Both the position numbers and the translations under genes were made by a program. The notes under the pieces are model-generated. The model saw only the letters and a program-made list of their open reading frames with translations, did not search any database and was not told the origin of the DNA. A DNA stretch of 64,000 bases from Chondrocystis sp. NIES-4102 (lineage in GTDB: Bacteria; Cyanobacteriota; Cyanobacteriia; Cyanobacteriales; Xenococcaceae). Location of the stretch: assembly GCA_002368355.1 (NCBI GenBank), contig AP018281.1, positions 496,001-560,000 on the forward strand, read 5' to 3'. Positions 7,922-17,004 of the stretch are shown here, piece after piece; the first letter of the stretch is position 1; every line of letters begins with the position of its first letter.

Positions 7922-8590
7922 ATGAGATCAGCTAAATTGTTCAATCAACTTTATCGTCAGAAATATCGTTTCTTAATTCTCTTTTTCTTAGGAGCGATCG
8001 CTTGTATTTTTAGTCTTGTCTTTAGTCCCACCGCTACTGCTAAACTTTTTGATGGTGCTGTAGATCAATTACCCTTAGAACAACGAGTTTCTTTAAGAAG
8101 GGGAGAAGTGGTTTTTTTAGGTAAGGAAGGTAATTATACTGGTCGGTTTTTAACCACATCTTCGGTAGATGATGCTTGGCAAGTTTTGACTGATTATAAT
8201 AATTTTGCGAATTTTTTGCCTGGGGTTACTAGTAGTAGTTTAATTGAAAGTGATGGCGATCGCAAAGTGTTTGAACAGATTAATAAAGTTAAAACTCTGA
8301 TTTTTAGTATTGAGTCTAGAGTTAAAATTGCTACTACTGAATCTTATCCCCAGCAAATTGTTTTTAAGGCTGTTGACGGTGATTTAGAAGCTTTAAGTGG
8401 TAAATGGACTCTACAGCCAGTTTCACCCTATCCTAGTGCGCCTCCCAATCAAGTTTTACTCACCCACCAAGTAGCAGTTAAGCCAGCTAAAACTCCTAGC
8501 GATAGTATCTTTTTTAATATTTATGAGGATCGTTTAGCAGAAACCTTGATGGCTATTAAGCAAGAAACAGAAAGACGCTCTAAGCAATAG
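7922..8590 (+). CDS. SRPBCC (START-like) family protein with N-terminal membrane anchor or signal
   Basis: From the ATG at 7922 the protein has 222 residues; a TTG three bases earlier is possible. Residues 16-40 form a hydrophobic segment (FLILFFLGAIACIFSLVF followed by TATAK) that is either a signal peptide or a single anchor. The rest matches the polyketide-cyclase/START-like fold: GRFLTTSSVDDAWQVLTDYNNFANFLPGV is the typical first strand, helix and loop of SRPBCC proteins, which bind hydrophobic ligands in a deep pocket. The ligand is unknown. It converges with the methyltransferase gene, with only 16 bases between the stop codons. Confidence 0.82.
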   Translation: MRSAKLFNQLYRQKYRFLILFFLGAIACIFSLVFSPTATAKLFDGAVDQLPLEQRVSLRRGEVVFLGKEGNYTGRFLTTSSVDDAWQVLTDYNNFANFLPGVTSSSLIESDGDRKVFEQINKVKTLIFSIESRVKIATTESYPQQIVFKAVDGDLEALSGKWTLQPVSPYPSAPPNQVLLTHQVAVKPAKTPSDSIFFNIYEDRLAETLMAIKQETERRSKQ

Positions 8591-8606
8591 TTACACTGGT
8601 TATTGA

Positions 8607-9404
8607 TTAGTTGTTAATTAATTGCCTTTTAGCTTCGTATAAAATTAAAGATCCTGCGATCGCCACGTTTAATGATTCTACACCATTAGTTATGGGAATT
8701 GTAACTTGCTCGTCAGCTATTGTAATTAATTCTGTGGATAATCCTGCTCCTTCATTCCCTAATAAAATTAAACTCGCACGAGTAAAATCTATATCCCAGT
8801 AACTTTTTTTAGCTTGAGCAGTCGTGGCAATTATCTGTATACCTGCTTTTTGGTGCAATTGTACTAATTCAACAAAATTATTACTTATCCCCAGAGGTAG
8901 ACGAAACCATTCCCCTGCGCTGGCGCGTAACACCTTGGGGTTATTAATATTTACACTATCAGCACTGAGCCAAAAACTATCTACTCCTGCTGCGACGGCG
9001 GTGCGGATCATTGTGCCTAAATTACCAGGATCTTGCAATCTTTCTATAGCAATACCCAATTTAGTTTGAGCAATAACAGGTTGAGTATTAATACGGGTTT
9101 GGGCGATCGCGACTACACCATCTGGATTAATTGTTGTGGCGATCGCTATTAAAACTTCTGGGCTGACAAGCTGGGTTTTCCAGGCTTTTCGAGTAATTTG
9201 CGCCCATAATAGCTGATTATTTTCTTGCCAGTGATCTGTGTGAAATAGAATATCTAACTTATAATCGACTTGACAAGCTGCTTCAATTAAATTTGTTCCT
9301 TCTAAAAGTAACAGATTTTGTTTTTGCCTTTCTTTGGCACTATGCAGCTTACGAACCTGTTTGATTAGAGGATTTTTAGTGCTGGTTAAAATTATATTGT
9401 TCAC
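8607..9404 (-). CDS. TrmH/SpoU-family RNA 2'-O-methyltransferase
   Basis: This 265-residue protein transfers a methyl group from SAM to a ribose 2'-OH in rRNA or tRNA. The N-terminal substrate-binding part begins with TSTKNPLIKQVRKLHSAKER and LLLEGTNLIEAA. The C-terminal SPOUT knot contains all three family motifs: RLQDPGNLGTMIRTA, LLGNEGAGLS, and IPITNGVESLNVAIAGSLIL. The N-terminal domain is the RlmB/TsnR-like type that usually acts on 23S rRNA; the exact nucleotide cannot be deduced, so no symbol is given. It precedes the tRNA-Leu gene in neither operon nor orientation sense: the tRNA lies upstream on the same strand. Confidence 0.9.
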   Translation of the reverse strand: MNNIILTSTKNPLIKQVRKLHSAKERQKQNLLLLEGTNLIEAACQVDYKLDILFHTDHWQENNQLLWAQITRKAWKTQLVSPEVLIAIATTINPDGVVAIAQTRINTQPVIAQTKLGIAIERLQDPGNLGTMIRTAVAAGVDSFWLSADSVNINNPKVLRASAGEWFRLPLGISNNFVELVQLHQKAGIQIIATTAQAKKSYWDIDFTRASLILLGNEGAGLSTELITIADEQVTIPITNGVESLNVAIAGSLILYEAKRQLINN

Positions 9405-9455
9405 TAGCTATTGACGAATAGCACTATTGAAGGTAATACTTTGGTTGCTTACCCA

Positions 9456-9540
9456 TGCGGAACTCGGGACTTGAACCCGAAAGTTTTAAGCAAACACTAG
9501 AATCTGAATCTAGCGCGTCTACCAATTCCGCCAGTTCCGC
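9456..9540 (-). tRNA. tRNA-Leu (anticodon CAG)
   Basis: The reverse strand folds into a class II tRNA of 85 bases. The acceptor GCGGAAC pairs with GTTCCGC plus an A discriminator, the D-arm reads GGAATTGGTAGACGC, and the anticodon stem CTAGA/TCTAG closes a loop TTCAGAT with CAG at its centre. A long variable arm and a TTCAAGT T-loop follow. Long variable arm and anticodon CAG identify tRNA-Leu reading CUG. The CCA end is not encoded. Confidence 0.95.
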
Positions 9541-9748
9541 AGATTTTTTACGAAGTCAGAGGAAGCTCCGTTGCCCGTCGGCGGAGTCTCTCTTACCCAT
9601 AGACTCTTATTATGATTGACTTTGAGGCTAAATGTCAAACTTCCTAATAAATTTATATCCAACAGCACTATTGAGCTTTTTAGTTAAATTCCTAGAGTCT
9701 TTTTTATTTATATGTAGACGCTTAAATTAAATTATTTTTTTTACTATC

Positions 9749-9755
9749 AAGAGGA
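9749..9755 (+). promoter_or_regulatory. Strong Shine-Dalgarno of murA, pointing to an ATT start
   Basis: AAGAGGA lies seven bases upstream of an ATT codon at 9763. No ATG, GTG or TTG occurs in the murA frame between the upstream in-frame TAG at about 9715 and the internal ATG at 9898, so this ribosome-binding site decides the start. Confidence 0.7.
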
Positions 9756-9762
9756 AAAAGCC

Positions 9763-11118
9763 ATTAATTCTATCTCTAACTTAACGCAAACCAAAACTGC
9801 TATCCAAAACCCCCAGGCTGTCTTAGAAATCTGGGGAGGTCACTCTCTCAAAGGTGAAGTAAAAATTAGTGGGGCGAAAAATTCCGCTCTGGTACTAATG
9901 GCAGGGTCAATACTTTGTGCAGGCAAATCGACTTTAAGGAATGTTCCCAACCTAGTCGATATCAAACGTATGGGGCAAATTCTCCAAGCTTTGGGAGTCC
10001 AACTTAAACGCGATGCTGATGTTTTAGAAATTGATGCGAGTAACATCAAGCCAAGAGAAGCCCCCTATGATGTAGTTTCTCAATTAAGAGCCAGTTTTTT
10101 CGTAATTGGGCCATTATTAACTAGACTAGGTACAGCCCGTGTCCCTCTACCTGGAGGCTGTGCTATTGGTGCTAGACCCGTAGATCTTCATGTTCGAGGT
10201 TTACAGGCTATGGGGGCAAATGTTGCCATTGAAGACGGTATTGTTCATGCCAATATATTGGGTAATAACCAACGTCTAAAAGGGACAAAAATATACTTAG
10301 ATTATCCTAGTGTCGGTGCTACAGAAACTATTCTGATGGCAGCTACCCTAGCCAAGGGGACAACCAAAATAGAAAACGCTGCTCAAGAGCCTGAAATAGT
10401 AGATTTGGCTAACTTCTGTAACCAGATGGGAGCAAAAATTAGCGGTGCTGGGACAAATACTATTACCATCCAAGGAGTTGCTGAGTTACATCCCCTAGAC
10501 TATCAGGTAATTCCAGACCGCATTGAAGCAGGGACATTTTTAGTTGCAGGAGCAATTACCCATTCAGAAATTACTCTCACCTCGGTAATTCCCGAACATT
10601 TAGCCCCCGTGATTGCTAAATTAGAAGATATTGGGTGTCAAATTATAGTAGAGCCTGATGAGGGTAGAATGTTTGGTGGTAACATTGAATCGAAACGTCT
10701 ACGAATTATTCCAGGCGAACTCCACGGCACAGATATTGAAACCCTTCCCTATCCAGGTTTCCCAACAGATATGCAGGCACAATTTACCGCCCTACTGAGT
10801 ATCAGTAAAGGTAATAGTGTGATTAGTGAGACAGTGTTTGAAAATCGCCTGCGTCACGTAGCGGAATTACAACGTTTAGGCACAAACATTCGTGTCAAAG
10901 GTAGTCATGCAATTGTTCAAGGTGTTCCATTTATTTCTGGCGCACCAGTGATGGCAACCGATTTAAGAGCTTCTGCTGCTTTAGTCTTAGCTGGGTTGGC
11001 TGCTGAAGGGAAAACCACCGTTCACGGTTTACAGCATTTAGATCGTGGTTATGAAGACCTAGAAACTAAGCTGCGAAGTTTAGGTGCAAGATTAGAACGT
11101 GTTGTCCCTAATAGTTAA
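9763..11118 (+). CDS. murA: UDP-N-acetylglucosamine 1-carboxyvinyltransferase MurA
   Basis: MurA transfers enolpyruvate from PEP to UDP-GlcNAc, the first committed step of peptidoglycan synthesis. Starting at ATT 9763 gives 451 residues. The first ATG, at 9898, lies after the conserved [20 protein letters not shown] segment. Starting there would remove the first strands of domain I and the invariant Lys-Asn of [10 protein letters not shown], which bind substrate. The PEP-reacting cysteine is present in [15 protein letters not shown], and the conserved [12 protein letters not shown] and [15 protein letters not shown] motifs follow. The frame is continuous from at least 9721. An ATT start is rare but established for infC; a sequencing error removing an ATG is the alternative. 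A hairpin terminator follows at 11139-11166. Confidence 0.92.
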   Translation: MNSISNLTQTKTAIQNPQAVLEIWGGHSLKGEVKISGAKNSALVLMAGSILCAGKSTLRNVPNLVDIKRMGQILQALGVQLKRDADVLEIDASNIKPREAPYDVVSQLRASFFVIGPLLTRLGTARVPLPGGCAIGARPVDLHVRGLQAMGANVAIEDGIVHANILGNNQRLKGTKIYLDYPSVGATETILMAATLAKGTTKIENAAQEPEIVDLANFCNQMGAKISGAGTNTITIQGVAELHPLDYQVIPDRIEAGTFLVAGAITHSEITLTSVIPEHLAPVIAKLEDIGCQIIVEPDEGRMFGGNIESKRLRIIPGELHGTDIETLPYPGFPTDMQAQFTALLSISKGNSVISETVFENRLRHVAELQRLGTNIRVKGSHAIVQGVPFISGAPVMATDLRASAALVLAGLAAEGKTTVHGLQHLDRGYEDLETKLRSLGARLERVVPNS

Positions 11119-11138
11119 GGAACGTTTGATATAGATAT

Positions 11139-11170
11139 GTTGGGTAGAAATCGAGTTTTACCCAACTTTT
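11139..11170 (+). terminator. Intrinsic terminator of murA
   Basis: GTTGGGTA at 11139-11146 pairs perfectly with TACCCAAC at 11159-11166, followed by TTTT. It starts about 20 bases after the murA stop codon. Confidence 0.85.
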
Positions 11171-11212
11171 GCGTATTTTGATATTAGTATTAGCTGTTAG
11201 CTTTAATTACTA

Positions 11213-11391
11213 CCTCCTAACTCCTAACTCCTGTCTCCTGACTTCTTGATGCAGTCCACCGTCGCCCTTCGGGAAACTGGGCAGCAGATCGAGGTCGCCT
11301 CGAAATGTCTGCTGAAAGCGTGCATTCCGCACCCCCGTTTTCTGCGCGCTAATCGCTCCTGACTCCTGTCTCCTGTCTCCTGTCTCCTACC
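11213..11391. repeat. Heptamer-flanked palindromic element (long form)
   Basis: CTCCTAA/CTCCTGT/CTCCTGA heptamers surround a core beginning GACTTCTTGATGCAGTCC at 11240-11257 and ending TTTTCTGCGCGCT at 11338-11350. Inside lies a palindrome, CAGCAGA at 11282-11288 with TCTGCTG at 11308-11314, enclosing GAGGTCGCCTC. The same two core ends, with a much shorter middle, recur at 27208-27256. It fills the gap between murA and the GTPase gene. Confidence 0.8.
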
Positions 11392-11395
11392 TATT

Positions 11396-13006
11396 TCAAC
11401 TCACCTTAACCTCATCTTTAAGAGATAATTGCTCAACTTCGGTACTAATGGTTTGAATTTCCGTCTTAATTTCTGCTATTGCTTTAGTAATAGACTCGCT
11501 GGCTGTTATCTTATTTATTAATTCTTCCTGTTTTGGTCGGATTATATCAGCAAACTGTTGCAAGCACTTATTGAGTTCTGCTGCTAAAGAATCTTTGAGA
11601 GTTTTAGTATAGTTTTCCTGAAGATTACGATAGGTTTGTTCCAATTCTTCTTTTACTTTGCGACGCTTTCGGGGTAAGGCATTGAAACTCATTAACCCAA
11701 ACAGCCCTGCAATGATAAAAGCGGTAGCATCAGCAGAAGCAGCACTAAAGAGTAATTGTCCGCCAAAACCTGTAGCAGCAGCAGTAATACCTAAACGCCA
11801 AAAGCTATCTAGTCCTTCTTCAGCAGCATCTTTTATTTTGCTTGATAGTTGATCAATTTCCAGTTTATCGGTATTAACGGTAGGGATAGTTAATTGATCC
11901 TCAGATACTGTAATGGCTGTCGATAAATCTTCTTTTGCTTCCCTGATAATACGTTCACGGTATTTAAGAAAAGTTGCGATCGCTTCTGAAAAAATTTCTT
12001 GCAGGTTTTTATCTAATTGTATCTCTTTGATGCTTTTAGCTAGTTTGGCTTCTAGATAATCATCTTCTTTGGTGATTCTTCTTTTTAATACAGTTAGAAA
12101 GGAAGTATTGCTATCAATTACTTTATTTGTTGCTTCTATTAGATTGGTAAAAAGATCATCAATATTGTCACGGAAGATGCTAAACAACAGATTATATTCT
12201 TCTAGTCTTTCCTCAATTCGGCGAGAAGTACGGTCAAAAATAGTTTTTTCTAACTGTAATTTTGACTGTATATTTTGGTTTTGCTGTTCTAGCTGTTCTA
12301 AATATACTAATAAAGAATTTTGTGGCCCTTGAAGTTTTAATTTTACTTTTTCATCTTCTGCCAAAAATGCCAAAAGAAAGCTTTTTAATTCCTCAATTCC
12401 TGCACCAGATTTAGCTGAGATGGCAAATATTGGAGGCATTTGGGCTAAAATTTCCCTCAACCCATTACTAATATATTCGCGAATTTGTCTTGCTTCGTCT
12501 TCTTGGACGATATCTATTTTATTAATAGCGACAATAATCTTACGCGCCCAAGTATTATCTACTAAAGTTAAAAAATCCTGTTCAGATTTACTTAAGGGAC
12601 GTTCTACCGAAGTAACAAATAAGATGATGTCTGTTTGTTGGAGATAGTTTTCGGTTAGTACTTGATGTTGTTCAATAATCGAATTAGTTCCAGGACTATC
12701 AATAAATACCAAACCACCAAAGCCTTCGGGGTTGTAGGCTTCAATTTCTTTCGTGGTAGGCAAAAATCCTACAGTAGCGATTTCCTGATTATTTAATTGA
12801 TTAAGTAAACTAGATTTACCCGCGTTAAACTCACCACAAATAAAAATTGAGAAAGGGTTAGCAAGTTGTTTTTTTAAGGCTTCTGTGTCGGGATTAAAAT
12901 CGGGAAAAAGTACTTTTGCCTCCACAAATAAACCTTCAACTTTTTGAATAGTTGCCAAGCTGCGATCGAAAAGTTGTTGCTGTTCTCCTGAAAGAGTTAG
13001 AGGCAT
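11396..13006 (-). CDS. Dynamin-like GTPase
   Basis: This 536-residue protein has all GTPase motifs of the bacterial dynamin family. The P-loop is GEFNAGKSSLLN near residues 58-69, the switch I threonine is in FLPTTKE, G3 is DSPGTNS, and G4 is NKID. A long helical region with coiled-coil character follows (roughly residues 230-380), then a hydrophobic stretch near 400-440 (ITAAATGFGGQLLFSAASAD, FIIAGLFGLMSF) that can act as a membrane paddle or anchor. A second coiled-coil closes the protein. Bacterial dynamin-like proteins bind and remodel membranes in a GTP-dependent way; several work in pairs, but no second copy lies adjacent. The in vivo role in cyanobacteria is uncertain. Confidence 0.88.
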   Translation of the reverse strand: MPLTLSGEQQQLFDRSLATIQKVEGLFVEAKVLFPDFNPDTEALKKQLANPFSIFICGEFNAGKSSLLNQLNNQEIATVGFLPTTKEIEAYNPEGFGGLVFIDSPGTNSIIEQHQVLTENYLQQTDIILFVTSVERPLSKSEQDFLTLVDNTWARKIIVAINKIDIVQEDEARQIREYISNGLREILAQMPPIFAISAKSGAGIEELKSFLLAFLAEDEKVKLKLQGPQNSLLVYLEQLEQQNQNIQSKLQLEKTIFDRTSRRIEERLEEYNLLFSIFRDNIDDLFTNLIEATNKVIDSNTSFLTVLKRRITKEDDYLEAKLAKSIKEIQLDKNLQEIFSEAIATFLKYRERIIREAKEDLSTAITVSEDQLTIPTVNTDKLEIDQLSSKIKDAAEEGLDSFWRLGITAAATGFGGQLLFSAASADATAFIIAGLFGLMSFNALPRKRRKVKEELEQTYRNLQENYTKTLKDSLAAELNKCLQQFADIIRPKQEELINKITASESITKAIAEIKTEIQTISTEVEQLSLKDEVKVS

Positions 13007-13206
13007 AGATTTCCTATTTTTGATCTTTAAATTTAACTATTTCTTTAAATTAATAGCAGTTTTTGAGCAGGCTGCGCTCATATTTTAAGATTAATACTAA
13101 TTTTGATCCATACAGTGATAAAGATTATCACCGTATAAATACCAAAAAAACAATAAAGTACTGTTATTGCTTTATTATCGAAAAAGAACCATAAATATTA
13201 ATTTTC

Positions 13207-13515
13207 TTAATAATTAGGAGAAGAATTTTGATAACGACGATTACCACCACCACTACGATCACTACGATTATTTTCGCGTGGTCTGGCTTTATTTACCTTT
13301 AATTCTCTTCCCATCCATTCAGCACCATCTAAGCTTTCAATTGCTTTAGCTTCTTCGTCTTCACTGCTCATTTCAACAAAAGCAAATCCTCTTGGGCGAC
13401 CTGTGTCACGATCGCTGGGGAGAGAAACACGCGATACAGTACCATATTCTGCAAAAACGCTCGTAAGATCTTCTTGAGTGGCTTCATAGGAAAGATTGCC
13501 TACATAGATTGACAT
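13207..13515 (-). CDS. rbp: RNA-binding protein with one RRM (cyanobacterial Rbp type)
   Basis: From the ATG at 13515 the protein has 102 residues. It begins directly with the RRM: RNP2 is IYVGNL at residues 3-8 and RNP1 is RGFAFVEM near residues 40-47. A short Arg/Gly/Asn-rich tail (NRSDRSGGGNRRYQ) follows, as in cyanobacterial Rbp proteins. These bind single-stranded RNA and several are cold-induced or take part in mRNA targeting. The frame is open upstream to 13620, but that extension has no RRM resemblance and AGGAG lies about eight bases before the chosen ATG. The 265-base gap upstream to mgtE should contain its promoter and leader. Confidence 0.92.
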   Translation of the reverse strand: MSIYVGNLSYEATQEDLTSVFAEYGTVSRVSLPSDRDTGRPRGFAFVEMSSEDEEAKAIESLDGAEWMGRELKVNKARPRENNRSDRSGGGNRRYQNSSPNY

Positions 13516-13780
13516 TGGGAGTCTCCTGATTGACGGAATTATTTTTGAGATAAATATTTCAGCAGTAAAGCTTGCCAATCTACAAGTAGCCAAAAGGTTA
13601 AGACCAATTGAAATAAACACGCTTACCGAATCGAATCTCTATTTCTTAGTAGGTTAACACAGCCCAATTAAAAGGATTCATCTGAAGCTGGAAAACAATG
13701 TTAAAAAATATAAAAATCACTGAAATCTCTAAATTTATTTTTATCTGGTAAATATAAACTCGTATTATAGGAAGTAATAT

Positions 13781-15154
13781 ATGGTACAAAATGGAGTTAA
13801 GCACAACGAGCTAAGACAGCTAGTTAGATCACAATTAGAATTATTATTAAATAATGGCAATTTAGAAGGGGCAAAGTCTTTACTAATTCCTGTCCAACCA
13901 GTAGATATCGCAGAAGCAATTGAAGGTTTACCAGAATCTATTCAATTAATTGCTTTTCGGTTGCTATCTAAAGCAGAAGCGATCGAAGTTTATGAATATC
14001 TTAATACGGAGGTGCAACAAGCCTTAATTCAAGAATTTAAAAGACAGGAAGTATTAGACGTAGTAGATAAGATGTCCCCCGACGATCGCGCTAGGATGTT
14101 TGATGAATTACCTGCCAAAGTTGTACGTCGTTTATTATCTCAGTTGAGTCCTGGAGAACGGAGAGCTACCGCTATTTTATTAGGTTATGGAGAGGATACC
14201 GCAGGGCGAATTATGACCCCTGAATATATCTCTTTGAAAGATAATTTAACTGTAGCCCAGACTTTGGAAAGGATTAGAAGTGTCGCCAATGCTTCAGAAG
14301 TTGTCTATTATCTCTACGTAACTAATGCTTCTCGTCAACTTACAGGAATTGTCTCTTTGAGGGATTTGGTAGTTTCTATCCCAGAGAAAAGTTTGGGGGA
14401 CATCATGACTCGTGATGTGGTCTTTGTACATACGGATACGGATCAAGAAGAAGTAGCCCGCACTATTCAACGTTACGATATTTTGGCTGTACCTGTAGTA
14501 GATAGTGAGGAAAGGTTGGTAGGGGTAGTCACTGTTGATGATGTTATTGATATTATTGAACGGGAAGCCACTGAGGACATTTACGCTTTAGGTGGTGTGC
14601 AGTCGGATGGAGACAATTATTTTCAAACTAACCTCTTAACAGTAGCCCGTCGTCGTGTTGTCTGGTTGTTTGTTTTGCTACTTACTAACACTGTAACTGG
14701 GGCTATTATTCGTTCTCAAGAGCAATTGCTACAACAAGTTGTCATTCTTGCTGCTTTTATCCCTTTATTAACTGGAACTGGGGGGAACGTCGGGGCGCAG
14801 TCTTCAACGGTGGTTATTCGCGGTTTAAACACCGAAGAAATTAAAAATATGGGGGCTGGTAAGGTAATTTTTCGCGAGGCGACAGCAGGGATTTTATTAG
14901 GTCTAATTTTAGGGGTGATGGCTACAGTTTGGGCATATTTGCTCCAAGGAAATTTGGCGGTAGCTATATCTGTCGGAGTTAGTTTAGTGGCGATCGCTCT
15001 TTTGGCTTCTGTTGCTGGTTCGGCTTTACCTTTTTTGTTCCGTTCTTTTAATTTAGACCCTGCTTTGATGTCCGCACCATTTATTACTACTGCCGTTGAT
15101 GTCTTGGGTGTTTTGATTTACTTTAGTATTGCTAAATTTATTCTTGGTTTATAA
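13781..15154 (+). CDS. mgtE: Magnesium transporter MgtE
   Basis: The 457-residue protein has the three-part MgtE layout. An N-terminal superhelical domain (about residues 15-125, with PVDIAEAIEGLPE and MSPDDRARMFDELP) is followed by a CBS pair (about 140-260, with GRIMTPEYISLKDNLTV and DIMTRDVVFVHTDTD). Five membrane helices fill the C-terminal 180 residues. The pore-lining PLLTGTGGNVGAQSSTVVIRGL, with its conserved GNxGxQ and the Asp in the last helices (ALMSAPFITTAVDVLG), is present. MgtE is a dimeric Mg2+ channel gated by intracellular magnesium through the N and CBS domains. It is convergent with the pentapeptide gene. Confidence 0.95.
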   Translation: MVQNGVKHNELRQLVRSQLELLLNNGNLEGAKSLLIPVQPVDIAEAIEGLPESIQLIAFRLLSKAEAIEVYEYLNTEVQQALIQEFKRQEVLDVVDKMSPDDRARMFDELPAKVVRRLLSQLSPGERRATAILLGYGEDTAGRIMTPEYISLKDNLTVAQTLERIRSVANASEVVYYLYVTNASRQLTGIVSLRDLVVSIPEKSLGDIMTRDVVFVHTDTDQEEVARTIQRYDILAVPVVDSEERLVGVVTVDDVIDIIEREATEDIYALGGVQSDGDNYFQTNLLTVARRRVVWLFVLLLTNTVTGAIIRSQEQLLQQVVILAAFIPLLTGTGGNVGAQSSTVVIRGLNTEEIKNMGAGKVIFREATAGILLGLILGVMATVWAYLLQGNLAVAISVGVSLVAIALLASVAGSALPFLFRSFNLDPALMSAPFITTAVDVLGVLIYFSIAKFILGL

Positions 15155-15213
15155 TCCTTAAGTTAGATTAACTTATATAAACTTCTATATCCCGAATTAA
15201 CTAAAGTTACTTG

Positions 15214-16185
15214 CTAAGGATGAATTGTGCCATCAGGCATTACTGTTCCCTTCCAACTTACACTACTTAAAACACTATTTTTTAGATTAGCTCCTCGTAA
15301 ATTAGCTCCCCGTAAATATACGTCAACTAAACTTGCATTTTCTAAACTAGCTTTTTCTAAATTCGTTTTAAACAATAGGGCAAATCTTAAGTTAGCATTT
15401 TGCAGGTTAACCCCTTCTAAATTGGCATTGGTTAGATTGGCAGAACATAAATCTATTTTGTTTTTATATTCTCCATTGGTCATGCTTAATTGGGAAATGG
15501 TGGCTAAACTACTATTACCGCGATCGGTCTCTTTTAATATCGCCCCTGCAAGTATGGCTGATCGTAAATTTGCTGATCTTAGATTTGCTCCTTGTAACAT
15601 TGCTTGTTCTAAGTTGGCTTGTCGTAGATTACTACCACTAAGATCCGCCCGATTAAAATTGGCATAGCTGAGGTTAGCATTACTTAAATTAGCCTCACTA
15701 AGGTCAGCCCGATTGAAATCTGCACCACTTAAGTCTACCCCTGTTAAATCTGCGCCACTAAGGTTAGCACGACTGAGATTAGCACCACTAAGATTAGCTC
15801 TAGTTAGATTGGCATTACTTAAATCAGCATCCGCTAAATTAGCATCTTGAAAAAAGGATTGGCTCAAATTAGCATTACTTAAATCAACTCGAATTAGGCA
15901 AGCTTTTTCTAAATTAGCCCAACTTAAATCAGCATCCGCTAAATCAGCACATTTTAGATTTGCTTCTGCTAAATTGGTTTTTATTAGGCGCGCATTGATT
16001 AAATTTGCACGGTTTAGATTTGCACCCGTAAGATTTGTACCACTCAAATTTGCCCAGTCTAATTCGGTTCTACTTAAGTCGATGTTAATTAAATCAACCT
16101 GCATTAGCTGTATTTGACTAAGATTAGCACGACTAAAATCGTAGTTTCCTTGTTGATAGAGCGACAGCAATTCTTCTCCATTCAT
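15214..16185 (-). CDS. Pentapeptide-repeat protein
   Basis: Most of this 323-residue protein follows the A(D/N)LxX five-residue pattern: ANLSGANLSRANLSGADLTG is typical. The repeats run from about residue 20 to 310, with one interruption near residues 220-245. They should fold as a right-handed quadrilateral beta-helix. The short N-terminus (MNGEELLSLYQQGNYDFS) is the usual cap in cyanobacterial members. There is no signal peptide or fused enzymatic domain. Cyanobacteria carry many such proteins and their functions are mostly unknown; gyrase protection, seen for Qnr/MfpA, should not be assumed. Confidence 0.9.
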   Translation of the reverse strand: MNGEELLSLYQQGNYDFSRANLSQIQLMQVDLINIDLSRTELDWANLSGTNLTGANLNRANLINARLIKTNLAEANLKCADLADADLSWANLEKACLIRVDLSNANLSQSFFQDANLADADLSNANLTRANLSGANLSRANLSGADLTGVDLSGADFNRADLSEANLSNANLSYANFNRADLSGSNLRQANLEQAMLQGANLRSANLRSAILAGAILKETDRGNSSLATISQLSMTNGEYKNKIDLCSANLTNANLEGVNLQNANLRFALLFKTNLEKASLENASLVDVYLRGANLRGANLKNSVLSSVSWKGTVMPDGTIHP

Positions 16186-16358
16186 TAATTTAAAATAGAT
16201 ATTTCAATTATGTTTTAGGGAATATATGCTTATAATTCCCGATCGCTACTCTAAAATAACAAGTAAAAGTAATCTATATTAACTGGCGTTGGTTCGACGC
16301 TACTAATTTTTTAGCTAAGATAATTTTTATAATACATAAATACTAAATCAATTGATGA

Positions 16359-16889
16359 TTATTGCTTCAATTCTAGTTCTTGAGTGAGTAACCGCCATTC
16401 TGTAATTACGTCACGAGGAATCTTTAGGGATAAATCTCGATTTGTTTTTAGGGTTACAACTAGCTTTAAACTTTTTTGATAAATTAATTGGGGGATGATT
16501 TCGGTAAGTTCATATTGACCAACGTTAGGTGCAGGGGCTAATTCTTGATAAGCATCTGCAACGGTGAAAGTTTGTCCTTGGTTGGTAATTATTTCTAAAG
16601 ATTGGGGATGAAGGAATGATTCTATACCAGGAAATCCCACCAAACGTAAATAGTAGCGCATATTAGCATGGTAATCTTTGGGAAATAATAATACTTGCCA
16701 AGTGTGACCATCGCTGTCTTTTATGGAGTCTTGAGCATGATAACGTGCAAGATTAGCAGTTTCATAATGTTGTCTTAGTAAAGCATTGGCAGGTAAACAA
16801 TGAGTCCAAGACCCTAATATGGCAATTAAAGTTAAATTTAATAATACTAATAGATGACAAGTAGTTAGTTGTATATATTTACCATTCAT
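16359..16889 (-). CDS. DUF3122-type secreted protein
   Basis: This 176-residue protein has a hydrophobic N-terminus (CHLLVLLNLTLIAILGSW) followed by an Ala-rich site (PANALL), consistent with export. The rest (LRQHYETANLARYHAQDSIKD, GHTWQVLLFPKDY, YYLRLVGFPG) agrees with the cyanobacterial family catalogued as DUF3122, from memory of its pattern. The function is unknown. The gene stands between the pentapeptide gene and a divergent FAD enzyme gene; the roughly 115 bases separating it from the latter presumably hold both promoters. Confidence 0.7.
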   Translation of the reverse strand: MNGKYIQLTTCHLLVLLNLTLIAILGSWTHCLPANALLRQHYETANLARYHAQDSIKDSDGHTWQVLLFPKDYHANMRYYLRLVGFPGIESFLHPQSLEIITNQGQTFTVADAYQELAPAPNVGQYELTEIIPQLIYQKSLKLVVTLKTNRDLSLKIPRDVITEWRLLTQELELKQ

Positions 16890-17004
16890 AATTGATTTTG
16901 GCTTTTATTTAGGTACAGTCAAAGTGTAAGGCACTTAAAAATTTATTAATAACCTAGTTTTACTCTTTAAAAATTAACATTCCTATCAAGGTAAAAAGCA
17001 TTGA

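Noticed and set aside
15227-15667. Open frame opposite the pentapeptide-repeat gene
   Set aside because: It is a by-product of the regular repeat on the other strand and its residues mirror the same codons.
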